NCBI RefSeq assembly: GCF_000321225.1
Contig: NW_004450404.1
Coordinates: 2,094,437-2,158,436 of the forward strand
Source: Odobenus rosmarus divergens
Taxonomy: Eukaryota; Chordata; Mammalia; Carnivora; Odobenidae
Direction: 5' to 3'
DNA length: 64,000 bases
Shown here: piece after piece, positions 23,366 through 35,909 of the stretch
How the letters are laid out: each line of letters opens with the position of its first letter
Numbering within the stretch: the stretch's first letter is position 1
Notes under the pieces: model-generated
What the model was told of the DNA's origin: nothing
Seen by the model: only the letters and a program-made list of their open reading frames with translations
The model's database searches: none
Program-made: the position numbers and the translations under genes

Positions 23366-24355
23366 TTATTTTGGGGGAAAAGTAAACTAGATCTCCATAT
23401 CAAAATCAATTCCAGATGCATAAAACATTTAAATGTCAAAAATCAAATTATAGAAGTATTAGAAGAAAATATAGGTAAATAATATTTATGGGGTAAGGAG
23501 GGTGGAAATCATAAAGGAAAAAATAACATCTGAATCGATAAAAGTTTAAAATGTCATCTGTCAGACACAAAAAAGATAAAAGACAAATTGATTACAAAAA
23601 AAGCAACATATGACAAAGGGTTGGTATCCTCAATACATAAAGAACTTTGTTTTACAAACCTGTAAGAAAAAATGATGAACCTCAACAGAAATGAGCAATA
23701 AGGGAAAAAAGAGTTCAGCCTTAGTACTAATCAAATAAATGCATTTAACCGAAAGATACCTTTGCCTTTCAAACTGGTAATGATTAATAGAAAAAATAAC
23801 ACCCAGCACTAATATGAGTACAGGGAAAAGAGCACTCAGGATATACTGCTGGAGAAAGTATAAATCAGCACAACCTTTCAGGAAGGTAATCTAAGTCTGT
23901 ATTAAAACAAGTGTGCAAAGATGTACATACAAGAATGCTCACCATAACTTTTTCCAAAAAGAACTCCAAATTGGAAACCTAAATTCTTAACAATAGAGAA
24001 CTAGTTAAATATATGATGGTACATTCATATAATGGAATACTATACAGTCATTAAAAATGATAATAGAGATGTAAATTTATTGACATGGAAAGACAGTCAC
24101 ATGTAATAAGTGAAAAAGCAGTTTACAAAAAAATATGGATTGTAATGATCCCATTTTAAATAAATATATACATATTTCAATGTATATATTTGTATGGGAA
24201 AAACTCTGTAAGGATATACACCAAAATGTTAACAGTGGCTATTTCTGGGTGGTAGAATTTTAGACAATGTAAAATATGTTTGTTTTTGCATATCTGAATT
24301 TTCTAATGTGTCTACAATGAATATGTATTATTTGTGTAATTAATAACAAAACCAA
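23366..24355 (+). mobile_element. Old L1M fragment, sense
   Basis: ORF2 C-terminal and 3' text in plus orientation: TTAGAAGAAAATATAGGTAA, TGACAAAGGGTTGGTATCCT, TATAATGGAATACTATACAG and GGCTATTTCTGGGTGGTAGA. Full of stops. Confidence 0.8.
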
Positions 24356-25000
24356 ACCAAACCAGAAGTCAAGAACACAGGGTCTTCTCTAGTTACTTCA
24401 ATGGAAAAAGGAGTAAATGTCCTTGACCACTTGTCTATTCAACAAATGTAGAAGGATCTAAGCTAACCATCTTTGGAACATTACCAACTGAAAAATAAAA
24501 GGCAGCCCACCCATTATCCCACATCCCACATGAGGCAGATGCTCTGAATTTGAACTCTCTCTACTCTCCAAATCCCTATTTATCCATCCATTCATCCACC
24601 CATTTCATTTCATTCATGCTATGTTCTAGGCACCAAGCCGTAGATGAAAGGTTAATAAAACATGGCCCCCAACCTAGAGCTCTATCCTAGAGGATCTCAC
24701 AGGTCTACTGACTTGTAAAAAGAGTACCTTTCATTTTCAAACACTCACAGAGTTACGTTCCTAGGTTAGGGAATGCCTATACAATATTACAAAGCACAGA
24801 AATGGTGCTATAAATGCAGAAAAGGGGAGGCAGTTATAAAATCTTTATTATCCTAGGACACTTTCAGAGACTATAGTATTGCCCACTTCTATGGTAAGGA
24901 CTCAAATAACTCCAGGAGACATCTTTCTCCCAAAAGCCACAACCATTTATTCAACTGAATACTGATCATTTTTATCCAAACATCACAGACAAACTTTAAA
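24356..25000. other. Intron sequence with an old-repeat fragment at 24,585-24,720
   Basis: TCATGCTATGTTCTAGGCAC, then CCCCCAACCTAGAGCTCTAT, resembles the unassigned old repeat seen at 2660. The rest is unrecognised. Confidence 0.5.
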
Positions 25001-25004
25001 CTAG

Positions 25005-25245
25005 CTCTTAAGAACACTAGTTTTAGAGTCAGACACCTAGACTCAAATTTCTGCTCTTTAGCTAAGTATGAAGCCTTGGACAAGTTATTGAAACTAAGCT
25101 GTAGTTTCTTCGTATGAGAAGTAGAGACTTAAAAGTCTCACCTTCAGAGAGCTGTGGTAAAGACTAAGTGAGATAAGTGATATAAAACTCTTAAGCACAG
25201 TGCCTGACACTTAGTAAACAATCAATGGTAGCCATTTTAATTACA
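25005..25245 (+). repeat. MIR
   Basis: Near-complete sense MIR: TTAGAGTCAGACACCTAGAC, CTTGGACAAGTTATTGAAAC, ACAGTGCCTGACACTTAGTA and AACAATCAATGGTAGC. Confidence 0.85.
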
Positions 25246-25554
25246 TCCAAAATTCAGTCACCCCTTTTATGGCTCACCAATCTGCTACTTCTCCTATATT
25301 TGCTATCTTAGTGAATGGTACCATCATTCATCTAGTAGTACAAACTAGATTTTCTCATTAATTGGTAGGCAGAGTTCTCTTTCTATAATACAAATCTGCT
25401 GATTGGCTCCCAGTTATTTGACTTTTAGAAACCTTCATCTAACCGAGCTACAATTACACTTTCCATGGGAATATAATTTGAGAACCATCTGCTCCTTGCA
25501 ATTTTCAATGTAATACAAAGCAAGAATTACAACTAATAACTTACTTTTAAGGTC

Positions 25555-25803
25555 AACTGGTATAGTAGAAACAGCACTAAACTTGGAATGGTAGACCAGC
25601 GATAGAGTCCTAGGTCTGCCACTTATAAGCTTTATTATTTTGGGCAATTCAGACTGTCTCCTACCTAGCCTATTATCTTATCTTTTCAAAATGAAGATAC
25701 TTGCCTTATCTATCCAAAGGGTTATGTTAGACTCAAAACTGAGATAACTTAGAAGAAGTACTTTAAATCATAAAGCACTGTACCAATGCAAATTACTATT
25801 ATT
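25555..25803 (+). repeat. MIR
   Basis: Sense MIR: GTATAGTAGAAACAGCACTA, GTCCTAGGTCTGCCACTTAT and AAAGCACTGTACCAATGCAA, then ATTACTATTATT. Confidence 0.8.
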
Positions 25804-27125
25804 AAGGTGAGGTAGCTTCATGAGGATAAAATAATACTCCATAAAGTCCTTTTAATCTTGGAATCAAAACGTTTAGGATTGGTAAGGGATCTTGAAAGTC
25901 TCTCGTTCCAAATAAACATCATATGCTTCAATTCTTTTTTTGCCATTCTCACCTAGATTTGAACACTATCAGGACATGAATGTACTATCTTACCAGGCAG
26001 CCTAGATAAAATTCTTCATTATATAGTAATTTTCCTCAGCTACAAACTCCCTTTAGTAGGATTACTAATATATGATGACTAACTTGCCTGTATTCTATCT
26101 GTAAAATAACTGGAAGTAAATCTACACCTACGACAGTAAACCATCCTGAGTCTGTTCTTTACTAGCCAACTCAAGTTCCTTTAAACATTCCTTTCAGATA
26201 GATAAGACCACCTTCTTTTCTGAGCATGCACCCAATTCATCTTAAAGGCAGTATACAGAACTGCATTCAATTAATATTCTAGCCTTGATATGACTAATGA
26301 AGAGTAAAGAGCATATCACCTCCCTTGTCCTAGATAATAAACTTATATTAATGCAGTTCACATACGCATTATTTTTGATATGCCCAAAACACACTGCTGA
26401 GTCATACTAAATTTTCTGTTGATTAAATCCTTGCCTTCTTTATACTGCGACTAAGCCCTGTATACTTGTTGGTACACTTACTCTCATGAATAAAGCCTTA
26501 AATTTTAAGTTTTTGATTCATCTTTTTCTAGTTCTGATCCTCTATAGGATTGCTACAGCCTCTATGAAAAAGATTCTGAATCTGCTAATCAGCCTCTTCG
26601 CTATTTTCATCTTCATGTAATCCATAAATCTTATATTTCTTTTCTAAACAATTCACCCAGCCAATTAACAGTAATATACTAACAAAGCAATCTGAAAAAA
26701 AATTAAGTGAAACATGATCTAAAGGTAGTTTATGCTCTACCTTTTGCAAAAATATCTACTTCCTTTCTGAGTTTAGGAAAGACTGAAAATTTTGAACAAT
26801 TTAATTTAAAGGAAGGAAAATATAAAAGCCAACATTATCCTACATATGGTGAAGCTTTACAAAAATTTACTTTAAAAAGCACTTTTACTTCAATCCTTTC
26901 ATCAAAACAAAGATTCAAATATTACCTACTAGAAATGAGCATAATTACTCATGCAGCTAGTAAGTTTCCTTTCTGAAAAATGACTCCTGGCTTCACTAGA
27001 GATTAGGTTACATGGGCCATCAGTCTGACTTGATACTGCAATTTCTATAGTTCCAAAAGTTCAAGGAATAGTACCTATTAAATAAGAAAACTTATTTAAT
27101 TTTAAGAAACGGAAAAAACATATGG
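25804..27125. other. Intron sequence, nothing recognised
   Basis: AT-rich. The 89-codon frame at 26707-26976 has no family signature or splice context. Confidence 0.55.
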
Positions 27126-27325
27126 TCTGCGTCTCACTAGTACCAGGTTTAAACCCCAGCTCTGTCACTTACTGCTATAGTTACATGGCCTTGGGCAAGT
27201 TACTCAACATTCTGAGCCTCAGTCTCTTCATCTGTAAGATGCATATAATATCTACCTCACAGGGATGTTGTACTTAAATGGATCCACCAAAGGATAGTAG
27301 ATGCTCAGTAAATGCTACTTTCTGT
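27126..27325 (+). repeat. MIR
   Basis: Sense MIR: CCCCAGCTCTGTCACTTACT, CTTGGGCAAGTTACTCAAC, TCAGTCTCTTCATCTGTAAG and GATGCTCAGTAAATGCTACT. Confidence 0.9.
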
Positions 27326-28640
27326 TCCCTCTCTTTTGCCTGAATTGTGTAATATATACATTTCTACAGTTAACTTCTAAAGACATAATGCAATGAAGAA
27401 GTACAGGAGAGTGCTGAGATACTTGTTTTGCTACTTAATACAGCCAATTTCCCACCAACCAGGGTGAAAGAGATCATTCATAAGTGTAGTATATTTTTAT
27501 ACAATGTGGCCAAAGAATGAGTACAGACAAAAAAGAATAGTTTAAAAGTGAGGCAAATGTATTTATCCTCTCTCATCCCACCATTATGCCTTCCAGCCAA
27601 AAAACTGCAGAGCTTGGCAGATTGTACATATGCAAATATTATGTGAAATACTAGAAAAGGTTAGGAAATGCTAATCATGCTTTACTCTGTTAGTCTGAAA
27701 TGTGTAAAAGTCAAAAATAAGAATAACATACAATATGGGTCTCATCAGAACAAATCAGACAAAGGAGACTGTTAGCTTGCATTTCAGCAGGAATTGTTTT
27801 CAAAATAACTTCTAAGGTTGTGGTACGAAATTATCACTAAAATCATCTTTCTGGTTTAAAAAGGATAAACAATTAAAAAAAAAATCAAACCAGTAATTCT
27901 GAACCAAGGTTTCAGGACTTCTAGAGTATTCCCAAGTATTTTAAGGAAAATTCTCAAATGTTAAAAATAAGAATATTTTACTAAATAAAAACTTCGTTTT
28001 AAGCAACTTTATTAAACAGATTGTTTTGTTGTAATGGTATGTTACAACAATGCACATTTCCAGGTTGCTGTTTGATACCTTTGAAGAAAATATAAAATAC
28101 ATTAAAAAAATGCTTTGAGTCCAGCAGATCATCATGTACAAGTATACTAGAACTAAAAAAATCATCTGTGACTGACAATATGCTACCTTGAGATTACTAG
28201 GAAATATCATCTACTGACATCCTCCTACATAGAAATGAAATATACATATGAACACTGGGAGAAAAGAATTCTTCACAGAGAATAAAAGCCTGAAATAATA
28301 GGAGAGGAGGAAAAGAAAGGGTCCAGAGGCCTGGTGTACTAATTTGGAGACCAGGTTGTAGGAATGAACAAGGACTGTATTTTTTTTAACCACCCTCAAG
28401 TTCCCACAAGTGTATTTGCCTTCCAAACTCCCTGAAATCAGCAGTGGCTCTCCTGCCCAAAGCATATGCAACAGGAGTCCCATGAAGCTGCTGAGGATGA
28501 GGCATGAGAAACCTCTCTTGAATTTCAGTTCAGATACCATCAAATTGTTCAGAATCCAAAGAATCTTCTATGCAATCACATTGAAACAATAACAAGCATT
28601 TTATATTCTTAATAAGGAATGTATATAATCCTTACCAATA
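27326..28640. other. Intron sequence, nothing recognised
   Basis: The 110-codon minus-strand frame at 28211-28543 has no recognisable similarity. AT-rich elsewhere. Confidence 0.5.
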
Positions 28641-29085
28641 TGACAGGATTAAGAATCAGCTCCTCATTTATCCTAAGGAAATATCAGAGATGTGCATAAA
28701 GACTTATGTACAGTGATATTCATCATACTCATTATACTGAAAAATAGAAAACAATCTAAATGACCAACAGGGGACTGGTTAAATAAATCATAACACATCT
28801 ATTCATATGTAGGAATACTATGCAATGGTTAAAATAAGGGCCTCAAAAAATTAATGATGCAAAAATATGCTTGTAATATATTAAATTAAAAAGGATACAA
28901 AACTATACAGCATGACCCAATTTTGTGCCCCCCCCCAACATGTGTGTATGTAACTGGAAAAACATATATCAAATCTTATCAGTAGTTACCTGGGTCCTAG
29001 GATTTTCTTCTTGTACTGTATTTTCAAAATTATATGCATTTATTATTTATTATTTTTATTTTTATGATGAGGAAAAAACACAATC
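28641..29085 (+). mobile_element. Old L1M 3' fragment, sense
   Basis: AACAATCTAAATGACCAACA, GGGGACTGGTTAAATAAATC and AATACTATGCAATGGTTAAA is decayed ORF2 C-terminus. It is followed by L1M-like 3' UTR containing a C run at 28929-28937. Confidence 0.8.
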
Positions 29086-29489
29086 AATATAATTGGAAAA
29101 ATCCATTATTTCTAGTTAAGTTGCCCTTATGGGTTGCTTTGCTATTCCTCAAGCAACTGAAGGCCTGCTAGTACTCAAGACTGTTCTATTTTCTAGACTA
29201 GGGTAGAAATGACCTCTGGTTATATCTATGTTTTTAAGTTTTAGAGGACCCTTTCAAAGGCTTTTTTTTTTGTATGGTCCTGTTGTTGTGGCCTCAGAAA
29301 ATAGATACACTTTAGGCCTGAATCCACCTTATGTTTTTTGGAGTGTACCCCTAAGGGGGAATTCTGCTTATGAAACAGGAGTATGTTGAGGTAAGAATAA
29401 AGAAATGAAAACACAGTAGCCAAAATTAAATCTGCATTGTGAATAGCAAATATTAGAATCGACACTGCAGAAAACGGAATCCATGCCAC

Positions 29490-30310
29490 AGAGGACAAAC
29501 TTGAATAAATGAAAAAATATGAAAGAAAAGATTAAAAAACTATGGAGGACAGACATAGAATAATAATCTATGAATAACAGATGTTCCTAAAGAAAAAAAA
29601 ACAGAGCATTTTAATCAATCAAAAGTATAAGAAAACTTTCTAGTTCTGAAAAAAAAAAATACCTGAGACTGGAGACTGAGAAGGTTCAACAGAGATCATC
29701 AACACCAAGACATATCCTGGCAAATGTTTTTAAATTTCAAGGATAAAGATATAATCCTACAAGCATACAAGCAGAAAAAAATAGGTTATTTTCAAAGAAA
29801 CTAAAATCAGAATGACCTCAGATTTTTCCTCTGCAACAATAAAATGCCAGAAGACAATGAAGTAATGACTTACAGAGAGTTGAAAGGGAAAAGTTATGAT
29901 CTAAGAATTGTACACCTTGTCCTAGTTTTTCATGTACAAAGGTCACAGGAAATTATTCTTAGATCAGCAAAGTCTTATAAAATTTCACCATCCTGGTATT
30001 ATCTTTTTTCATAAATTGTTCAAAGGTATATCCTAGACCATTGAAAGAGAATCAAAATAAGAACTTAAGAACACTGAGGTAGGGAAGAACTGGTGAAGTA
30101 TACTGACATCAACTTAGTATCTAGAAACAAATGAATAAAATAATTAACCCCACTAAAGGAGAAAGGGTCAATAATGAAGAGTAAATAGTTGATATAAGTA
30201 TATAAACAATATAAAACTTAGAAAGTTAAAGGTAAGATTTGTAATCTCAAGCTAAATTAATGTAGACTCAAATAAAAGAGGTAGTGGAAGAAGGGAGAAA
30301 AAGATTCTCA
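29490..30310 (+). mobile_element. HAL1/L1-like fragment, sense
   Basis: TCAGAATGACCTCAGATTTT, AACAATAAAATGCCAGAAGA and TCTAAGAATTGTACACCTTG are phrases of the old ORF2-like part of HAL1/L1M. No open frame survives. Confidence 0.65.
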
Positions 30311-30469
30311 GTTCCCTCTGTCCTAAAAGGATTATTTAAAAACCACTATTTTTAGTAGTTAGCTAATAAATATAAATTTTGGAATGTTTTAAGAAACCAT
30401 ATGATAACCAAAAATTGTATTTATTACAGTCCAAATCACTAGAGAAGATAATAACTGGCAAAGACTGTA

Positions 30470-30650
30470 AAAACTACTTTACGAGAAGCATCACATTCAA
30501 CCCTAAGAACATAAGGTAGGTATAATCACCCCTATTTTACAGATGAGGAAACCAAGGCTCAGCAAAGTTAGTGAATGGCAAGAGGAGGACTCAAACCCAG
30601 GTCTTTCTAGCTCTATAATTCTTTCTTCAGTATTTCATAACCTCCTCAAA
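30470..30650 (-). repeat. MIR
   Basis: Antisense MIR: CCTATTTTACAGATGAGGAA, ACCAAGGCTCAGCAAAG and CTCAAACCCAGGTCTTTCTA. Confidence 0.9.
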
Positions 30651-30799
30651 TAAAAACAATCCGTATGTCAGAAGAAGAAAAAAACAAACCACAAAGAGAG
30701 AACAAAAAACTTAAGATGATAGAAATCATTTCAAAAGAAATAATGTAAGAAATGTAAAGTTTAAAGTGTCTAATTTAAAGAAAGTGTCTTACTGGAATT

Positions 30800-31135
30800 T
30801 GATGCTATTACAGAATTACTGACATTTTTATGAGGGATAATGTTATGGTGGTTATGTGTTTTTAAAAGTCTTCATCTTTTAAGAAATATAAATGAAATAT
30901 TTACATCTGAATATATGTATCTAGGATTTGCTTCAAAATAATCCACTGGAGCCAGGGAGGGGAAGAGAGAATGTGTGTGTGGGCATGAGGGGAGTACAGA
31001 TAAAATAAGATTGGCCATGAGTTGACAATCTTGGAGGCTGGGTAATGGGAATATGGTAGTTCATTATACTATTCTCTCTATACTATTCTATACTGTGTGT
31101 TTGAAACACTTGATAATAAAAACTTTAAGAGTGAC
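30800..31135 (+). mobile_element. HAL1/L1M 3'-end fragment
   Basis: GTTGACAATCTTGGAGGCTG, GGTAATGGGAATATGGTAGT and TCATTATACTATTCTCTCTA, ending in TTGATAATAAAAACTTTAA, is the typical 3' end of the L1M/HAL1 type. Confidence 0.65.
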
Positions 31136-31344
31136 AGGTTATATTTAAAAGGTTAAAAAGCCCATACAATTATTTACTGCTTTAAAGAGAAACTCAAACA
31201 AAAGACATAAGACTAGAAAAGCATAAAGAAAAAGAGTGAGTTTGTAATATGGAGGCCAAAAATAAAATGTGAGGCAAAAACCTATAGCCAATTAAAAAGA
31301 TCATCTGATTTGGACTAAAAATGCAATTAGCATTTAATACATAT

Positions 31345-31480
31345 AGCGATAATTATTGCTATCATTTACTGAGCAATTACCACACATCAGGCAAGTGTTA
31401 AGTACTATAGATCACCTTTGATGCTTCTAACAACTCTGTGAGGCATTATCACTAATTTACAAATGAGGAAATTAAGCCAA
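31345..31480 (-). repeat. MIR
   Basis: Antisense MIR: ATCATTTACTGAGCAATTAC, AACAACTCTGTGAGGCATTA and AATGAGGAAATTAAGCC. Interrupted by the L2 end that follows; a further MIR piece continues at about 31,585-31,660. Confidence 0.8.
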
Positions 31481-31484
31481 GATG

Positions 31485-31580
31485 GGTATGTCAATCTTCT
31501 TAAGCACTATATCCTCAGCGCCTAGCAAAATGCCTGGCACAAAGTAGGTGCTCAATAAACATTTGTCAAATAAATAAGTC
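31485..31580 (+). repeat. L2 3' end
   Basis: TATATCCTCAGCGCCTAGCA, CCTGGCACAAAGTAGGTGCT and CAATAAACATTTGTCAAAT is the canonical L2 terminus. It sits within the MIR. Confidence 0.85.
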
Positions 31581-31664
31581 TAATATTGTGCCTAAGGCTA
31601 GTAAACAGGGCCTAAATTCAAACCCAAGTCTGAATCTAAAACCCCTGCTCTTAATCACATTTAA

Positions 31665-32190
31665 ATCTTTTAATAATGATATATCTTAGTAAGAGTAAAA
31701 ATGTTTTTTTCCTTCTGTGTATGTTTCACTATTTTTCAGATCTTCTACAATTAACATGTTATTTTTTCAAACAAGTCATTAAAAACATTAAATCACAGAC
31801 TAACCACAATACACAAAAGATGTTTTGGGGACTATAACATGAAATGAACAAACATAAAACAGGAGGGGAAACTTTAGCACACTAGTATATGCTAGAATAA
31901 ATGAAATAAGGACAAAGCATTTGAAGTAATTTACATTAGATTAGGTAGATATTGAATTTTATAATGTAAAAAGAATATGGGTTCTTTTCAAGTATCTATG
32001 AAAAATTATAAAGAGTATGTCTAGACCATAAAGTAAATCCAAAATCTTCAAAGCAGGAATTGTACAGATCATATTTTCTGATTATGATTAAGAAAGTGAA
32101 TAAAGAAATAAAGCAGTCATTCAGAAATTAATATTCTTATAAAAAACTACTGGCTCAAGGAATTAATAACCACAGCCATCCCTTACGCAA
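31665..32190. other. Intron sequence, nothing recognised
   Basis: Strongly AT-rich with no supportable element. Confidence 0.5.
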
Positions 32191-32194
32191 TGCT

Positions 32195-32410
32195 CATTTT
32201 GTTCAAAATACAGTGTTAGCCATGTTACATATATTCTCTCATTTAATCCCAATTAATCATTAATAAACCATGAGGTGTGTTATTATGTATAGCAGAGAAG
32301 AAAAAACTGAGTAACTTTTCCAAGATCACAGAGCTATTAGGTTTGCAGATAAGATAACCAAACCGAAGTCTGAATCCAAAGCTCATACTCCTACACAGAA
32401 ATGCTGTTAC
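32195..32410 (-). repeat. MIR
   Basis: Antisense MIR: TTCTCTCATTTAATCCCAAT, ACTTTTCCAAGATCACAGAG and CTGAATCCAAAGCTCATACT. Confidence 0.8.
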
Positions 32411-33042
32411 AATTCATTAGACATCTACCTTTGCTCAGTTTTCTCTATAAAGTTTTTTAATCAAAAGTAGAGAAACCTAGAGTCCTCCATAACACATGTT
32501 CTTAAAGTGTCCATTTGTTAACTGTACTATCCTAAGAGGGTAATGGTTCAGTTTTCGAACATATTCATGTTCAGACATAATATTTAAAATCATAATCTCC
32601 TAAAAGCAATCCCTTTGAATATATTCACACTCTCAATAGGGCATTTAAAGAAGGAAGAAACCATAAAATTAGATAAAACAAAGTAGGGAATATAAGGTAA
32701 ACATGATTTGCCATAAATTTATTTCTAAAAAGCAGTGTGACTGCGGAAAAGTCACTATTTTTTGGTACTTATCTGCAATCCGTAAGAGTTAGATGGAACC
32801 TTGGCCAGCATGGATTTGAAAGTTTGCCACAGGACTGTGGGCAAGTCCTTAAGCCTCTCTTGAGTTGTGGTTTCTTCATGCATAAAATATGTGGTTATCT
32901 AAGAGCTCTTCCAGCTTGACAATGTTATAATCTTGTGACTTTAATCCTTAAACTTTAAGGATTAAAGTTATTAAAGATTTTCTAGGGTTTTCACCTGAGG
33001 AAATTACTGATTCTGTATTTAAAGCTGTTTTTATGTTATTTC
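32411..33042. other. Intron sequence; MIR-like stretch near 32,790-32,910
   Basis: TGGGCAAGTCCTTAAGCCTC and TTCTTCATGCATAAAAT suggest a sense MIR core. A 20-bp near-palindrome around 32,944-32,970 (AATCCTTAAACTTTAAGGATT) is also seen. Confidence 0.5.
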
Positions 33043-33060
33043 TTTTTTTTTTTTTTAGGA

Positions 33061-33097
<37 letters not shown>

Positions 33098-33286
33098 TGT
33101 GTGTGTGTGTGTGCGCGCGCGCGTGCGCCCGCACACACAAAGGGAGGGAGAGACAGAATCTTAAGCAGGCTCCACGCCTCAGGACAGAGCCTGGGGATGC
33201 AGGGCTCCATCTCACAACCCTGAGATCATGACCTGAGCAGAAATCAAGAGTTGGGCACTTAACTGACTGAGCCACCCAGGCGCCCC
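33043..33286 (-). mobile_element. CAN-SINE with expanded GA/GT/GC microsatellite
   Basis: Antisense copy whose CT-rich body has expanded (see the separate repeat). The tRNA-like end is intact (CTGAGCCACCCAGGCGCCCC). Flanking TTA[T/A]GTTATTTCT repeat. Confidence 0.93.
33059..33138 (+). repeat. Compound microsatellite (GA)n(GT)n(GC)n then CA-rich
   Basis: About 16 GA units, 9 GT units, then GCGCGCGCGCGTGCGCCCGC and ACACACA. The alternating purine-pyrimidine part can adopt Z-DNA. Confidence 0.95.
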
Positions 33287-33522
33287 TTTAAGTTATTTCT
33301 AAGTCTAATTCCTTCTTTTTTATCTGCATCCAAAATACAGTTTTATTTATATCCTTCAGCGGTGCCTTTGTACCCAACTGTAAACAAGGATAATGTCAAA
33401 GAATGATTGTATAAATGCTGTCACCTGAAAGAGAAGTACTAAGAAAAAGAAAACATTGTTTTTCTGTGAAGAGTAAGGAACCTAAAGCAATTTTATAATT
33501 TCCACAATCCAATTTTACTATT

Positions 33523-33633
33523 TTTTTAAGATTTTATTTTTAAGTAATTTCTACATCCAACATGGGGCTCAAACTTACAACCCCGAGATCAAGAGCTGCA
33601 TGCTCCACTGACTGAGCCAGCCAGGTGCTCCCC
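33523..33633 (-). mobile_element. Old short CAN-SINE with target-site duplication
   Basis: Antisense short type (no GA-rich body): CAACATGGGGCTCAAACTTA, GATCAAGAGCTGCATGCTCC and CTGAGCCAGCCAGGTGCTCC. The duplication ATTTTACTATT lies at 33512-33522 and 33634-33644. Confidence 0.93.
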
Positions 33634-33771
33634 ATTTTACTATTCTTATTTCACTAGTGTTGAAAATTAAGTGTCAACTTGTTTTTTTAAGCTCCTCTAT
33701 CTACTTCGAAACCTATTCCTGCCTTCCTAATACCTTCAAGTCCCACCTCTTAGTACTCTAATGGAGTTGGG

Positions 33772-33945
33772 AGTATTTTCCAAACCTGTCTGATGATCAG
33801 AATCACCTAAGATTCCTGGTAATGATACATTACCTGGCCTTATCTGAAAATGAATCGGAAGTTCCAGAAGCCCCATGGTATTATTTCATTTTTTTAACAG
33901 CTACTTTAGATGATTCCTGTGATTAGACAAGTCTGGGAAATCACA
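33772..33945 (+). repeat. MER5A-type hAT-Charlie fragment
   Basis: GATGATCAGAATCACCTAAG, then TGGTAATGATACATTACCTG and a degraded copy of the MER5A centre and end (GTCTGGGAAATCACAGTG). Confidence 0.65.
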
Positions 33946-34105
33946 GTGTAGAGAAAAGATCGTGGGCTTTGGAGTCTGACATATTAAGCTTCAAAATCTG
34001 ACTTTGCCCTTTATTATAGGTGTGACTTTGGGCAAGTTACTTAACACGAGCTTCAGTTTTCTAATCCACAAGATTTGGATACTAGTTATGTTGGAGGTTG
34101 TGGTA
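33946..34105 (+). repeat. MIR
   Basis: Sense MIR: CGTGGGCTTTGGAGTCTGAC, TTGGGCAAGTTACTTAACA and CAGTTTTCTAATCCACAAG. Confidence 0.85.
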
Positions 34106-35249
34106 AAGCTCATTGTGTCTTGGGTGTTCAGTGTTAGCTTCTCTTTCTTCCTGCTCGCCTTGCCAGAGGAAATGACATACAAATATTTGAGGGGATTCTG
34201 ATGAGTCTCTTATCCTAATGGGTCCACTTCCATTTTGAGGGCTAAAAATTTGAGTACTAGATAACTCTTTAATGCATTACTTGGGTTGGCTAATTTAAGA
34301 GTCTAAGGAACAAGTCTAATGATTTCTTCTGGTTTCCAGAGGCTTACTGAAGCCCTCCTACCTAAAACAGATACACCATGATGATGGGCTTCAAAGCTCA
34401 AGCTTTTGTTATGTGACTATGGCAAAACGACCTGAATCTCTGTTTCCTCATTGATAAAACAAGTGGTGCTTGAAAGTCTGAACTGAACCCAATATATGTT
34501 ACTGATAATGTAATGGTTAATAATCACTTAAAATTATATAGTCTTATAAAGACCCTTATGAACAAAAAGAAGACGGCAATAATAGCCTGCAAGTAGTAAA
34601 CTGAGACAGAATGGGATTTGCTCAAATACACCATAAATCAGAGCTTAACATCCAAGCAAAATTCCTATTTGTGTAGTATCAACTGTATCTTAACACAAAG
34701 TGTTTTAGACAAGTTTGGAGTTGAATTTACTTAGAAAATAACAATCCAAACTACTCACTCATTAAAAAAATATGTGTATACATATTTAAAAATTACTAAA
34801 GGTATAAACACAACCTGGCAGCAAGGTTTATTTCTGAAAAAATAATCAAAGATAAAAGTTCCTAATTATAGCTCCATGATTAATTCTAGCTGTACATGTA
34901 TTAAGTATAAACACTATTAATAAGTGCATTTTACTAAAAATTGTTAGCATTAATTGTTCAAACTATAAGATAACTAAAAGAAGCTTAAGAAATTTTTAAA
35001 AAACTAAAGATCTGGGGATGTTCGTTCAAGACAGGAGGTTACCCTCAATTCTTAAATATAAATGATAAGAAAAAAAAAAACAAACCTTGAATCTTATTTG
35101 AACTAATTTAAAGAGCCATAGCTTTTCTCTCAATTTATTCAAATTATTCTTTAATGCAACTAATTTTTAAATTTAATTCCTGCCCTTTGCTTGTTAATTT
35201 CCAAAAATTTAATATTTTTACTATTTTGAATGAGATTTTTTTCATTACC
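34106..35249. other. Intron sequence, nothing recognised
   Basis: AT-rich. 34,380-34,480 has MIR-like phrases (ACGACCTGAATCTCTGTTTC) too weak to call. Confidence 0.5.
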
Positions 35250-35451
35250 TTTTTTTTTAAAGATTTTATTTATTTATTTGACAGAGAGAGAGAGAGAGAG
35301 CGAGAGCAGGAACACAAGTAGGGGGAGTGGGAGAGGAAGAAGCAGGCTTCCTGCTGAGCAGGGAGCCTGATGCGGGGCTCGATCCCAGGACCCTGGGATC
35401 ACGACCTGAGCCGAAGGCAGGCACTTAACGACTGAGCCACCCAGGCGCCCC
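35250..35451 (-). mobile_element. CAN-SINE with target-site duplication
   Basis: A well-preserved antisense copy, close to the arctoid consensus. The duplication TCATTACC lies at 35242-35249 and 35452-35459. Confidence 0.95.
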
Positions 35452-35465
35452 TCATTACCATTTTT

Positions 35466-35483
35466 TAAAGATTTTATTTATTT

Positions 35484-35530
<47 letters not shown>

Positions 35531-35661
35531 GGAGGAAGGGCAGAGGGAGAAGCAGACTCCCCGCTGAGCAGGAATCCTGATGCAATGCTAGATCCTGGGA
35601 CTCTGGGATCATGACCCAAGCCAAAGGCAGACACTTAACCAACTGAGCCACCAGGTACCCC
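35466..35661 (-). mobile_element. CAN-SINE, second of three in cluster
   Basis: Antisense, with an expanded GA body. The tRNA-like end is degraded (GCCACCAGGTACCCC). Its flanking repeat TACC[A/C]TTTTT begins inside the target duplication of the preceding SINE. Confidence 0.93.
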
Positions 35662-35747
35662 TACCCTTTTTAACTAGGAAAGCTATTTATTGATTTCTGA
35701 ATATGTATTTTGTATAACACCACCTTATGAGACTATCATTAGTTTTT

Positions 35748-35909
35748 TTTAAGATTTTATTTATTATTTATTTGAGAGCGAGAAAGCATGAGCACGCAGA
35801 GGGAGAGGGAGAAGCAGGCTCCCCGCTGAGCAGGGAGCCTGATGCGGGACTCAATCCCTGAAGCGAGCCGAAGGCAGACGCTTAACCGACTGAGCCACCC
35901 AGGCGCCCC
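35748..35909 (-). mobile_element. CAN-SINE, third of cluster, internally deleted
   Basis: Antisense. About 20 bp are missing between CTCAATCCC and GAGCCGAAGG. A 19-bp duplication GAGACTATCATTAGTTTTT lies at 35729-35747 and 35910-35928. Confidence 0.95.

Noticed and set aside
28211..28543. 110-codon minus-strand frame in intron 1
   Set aside because: No recognisable domain, no acceptor/donor pair of good quality and no known RSK2 isoform sequence.
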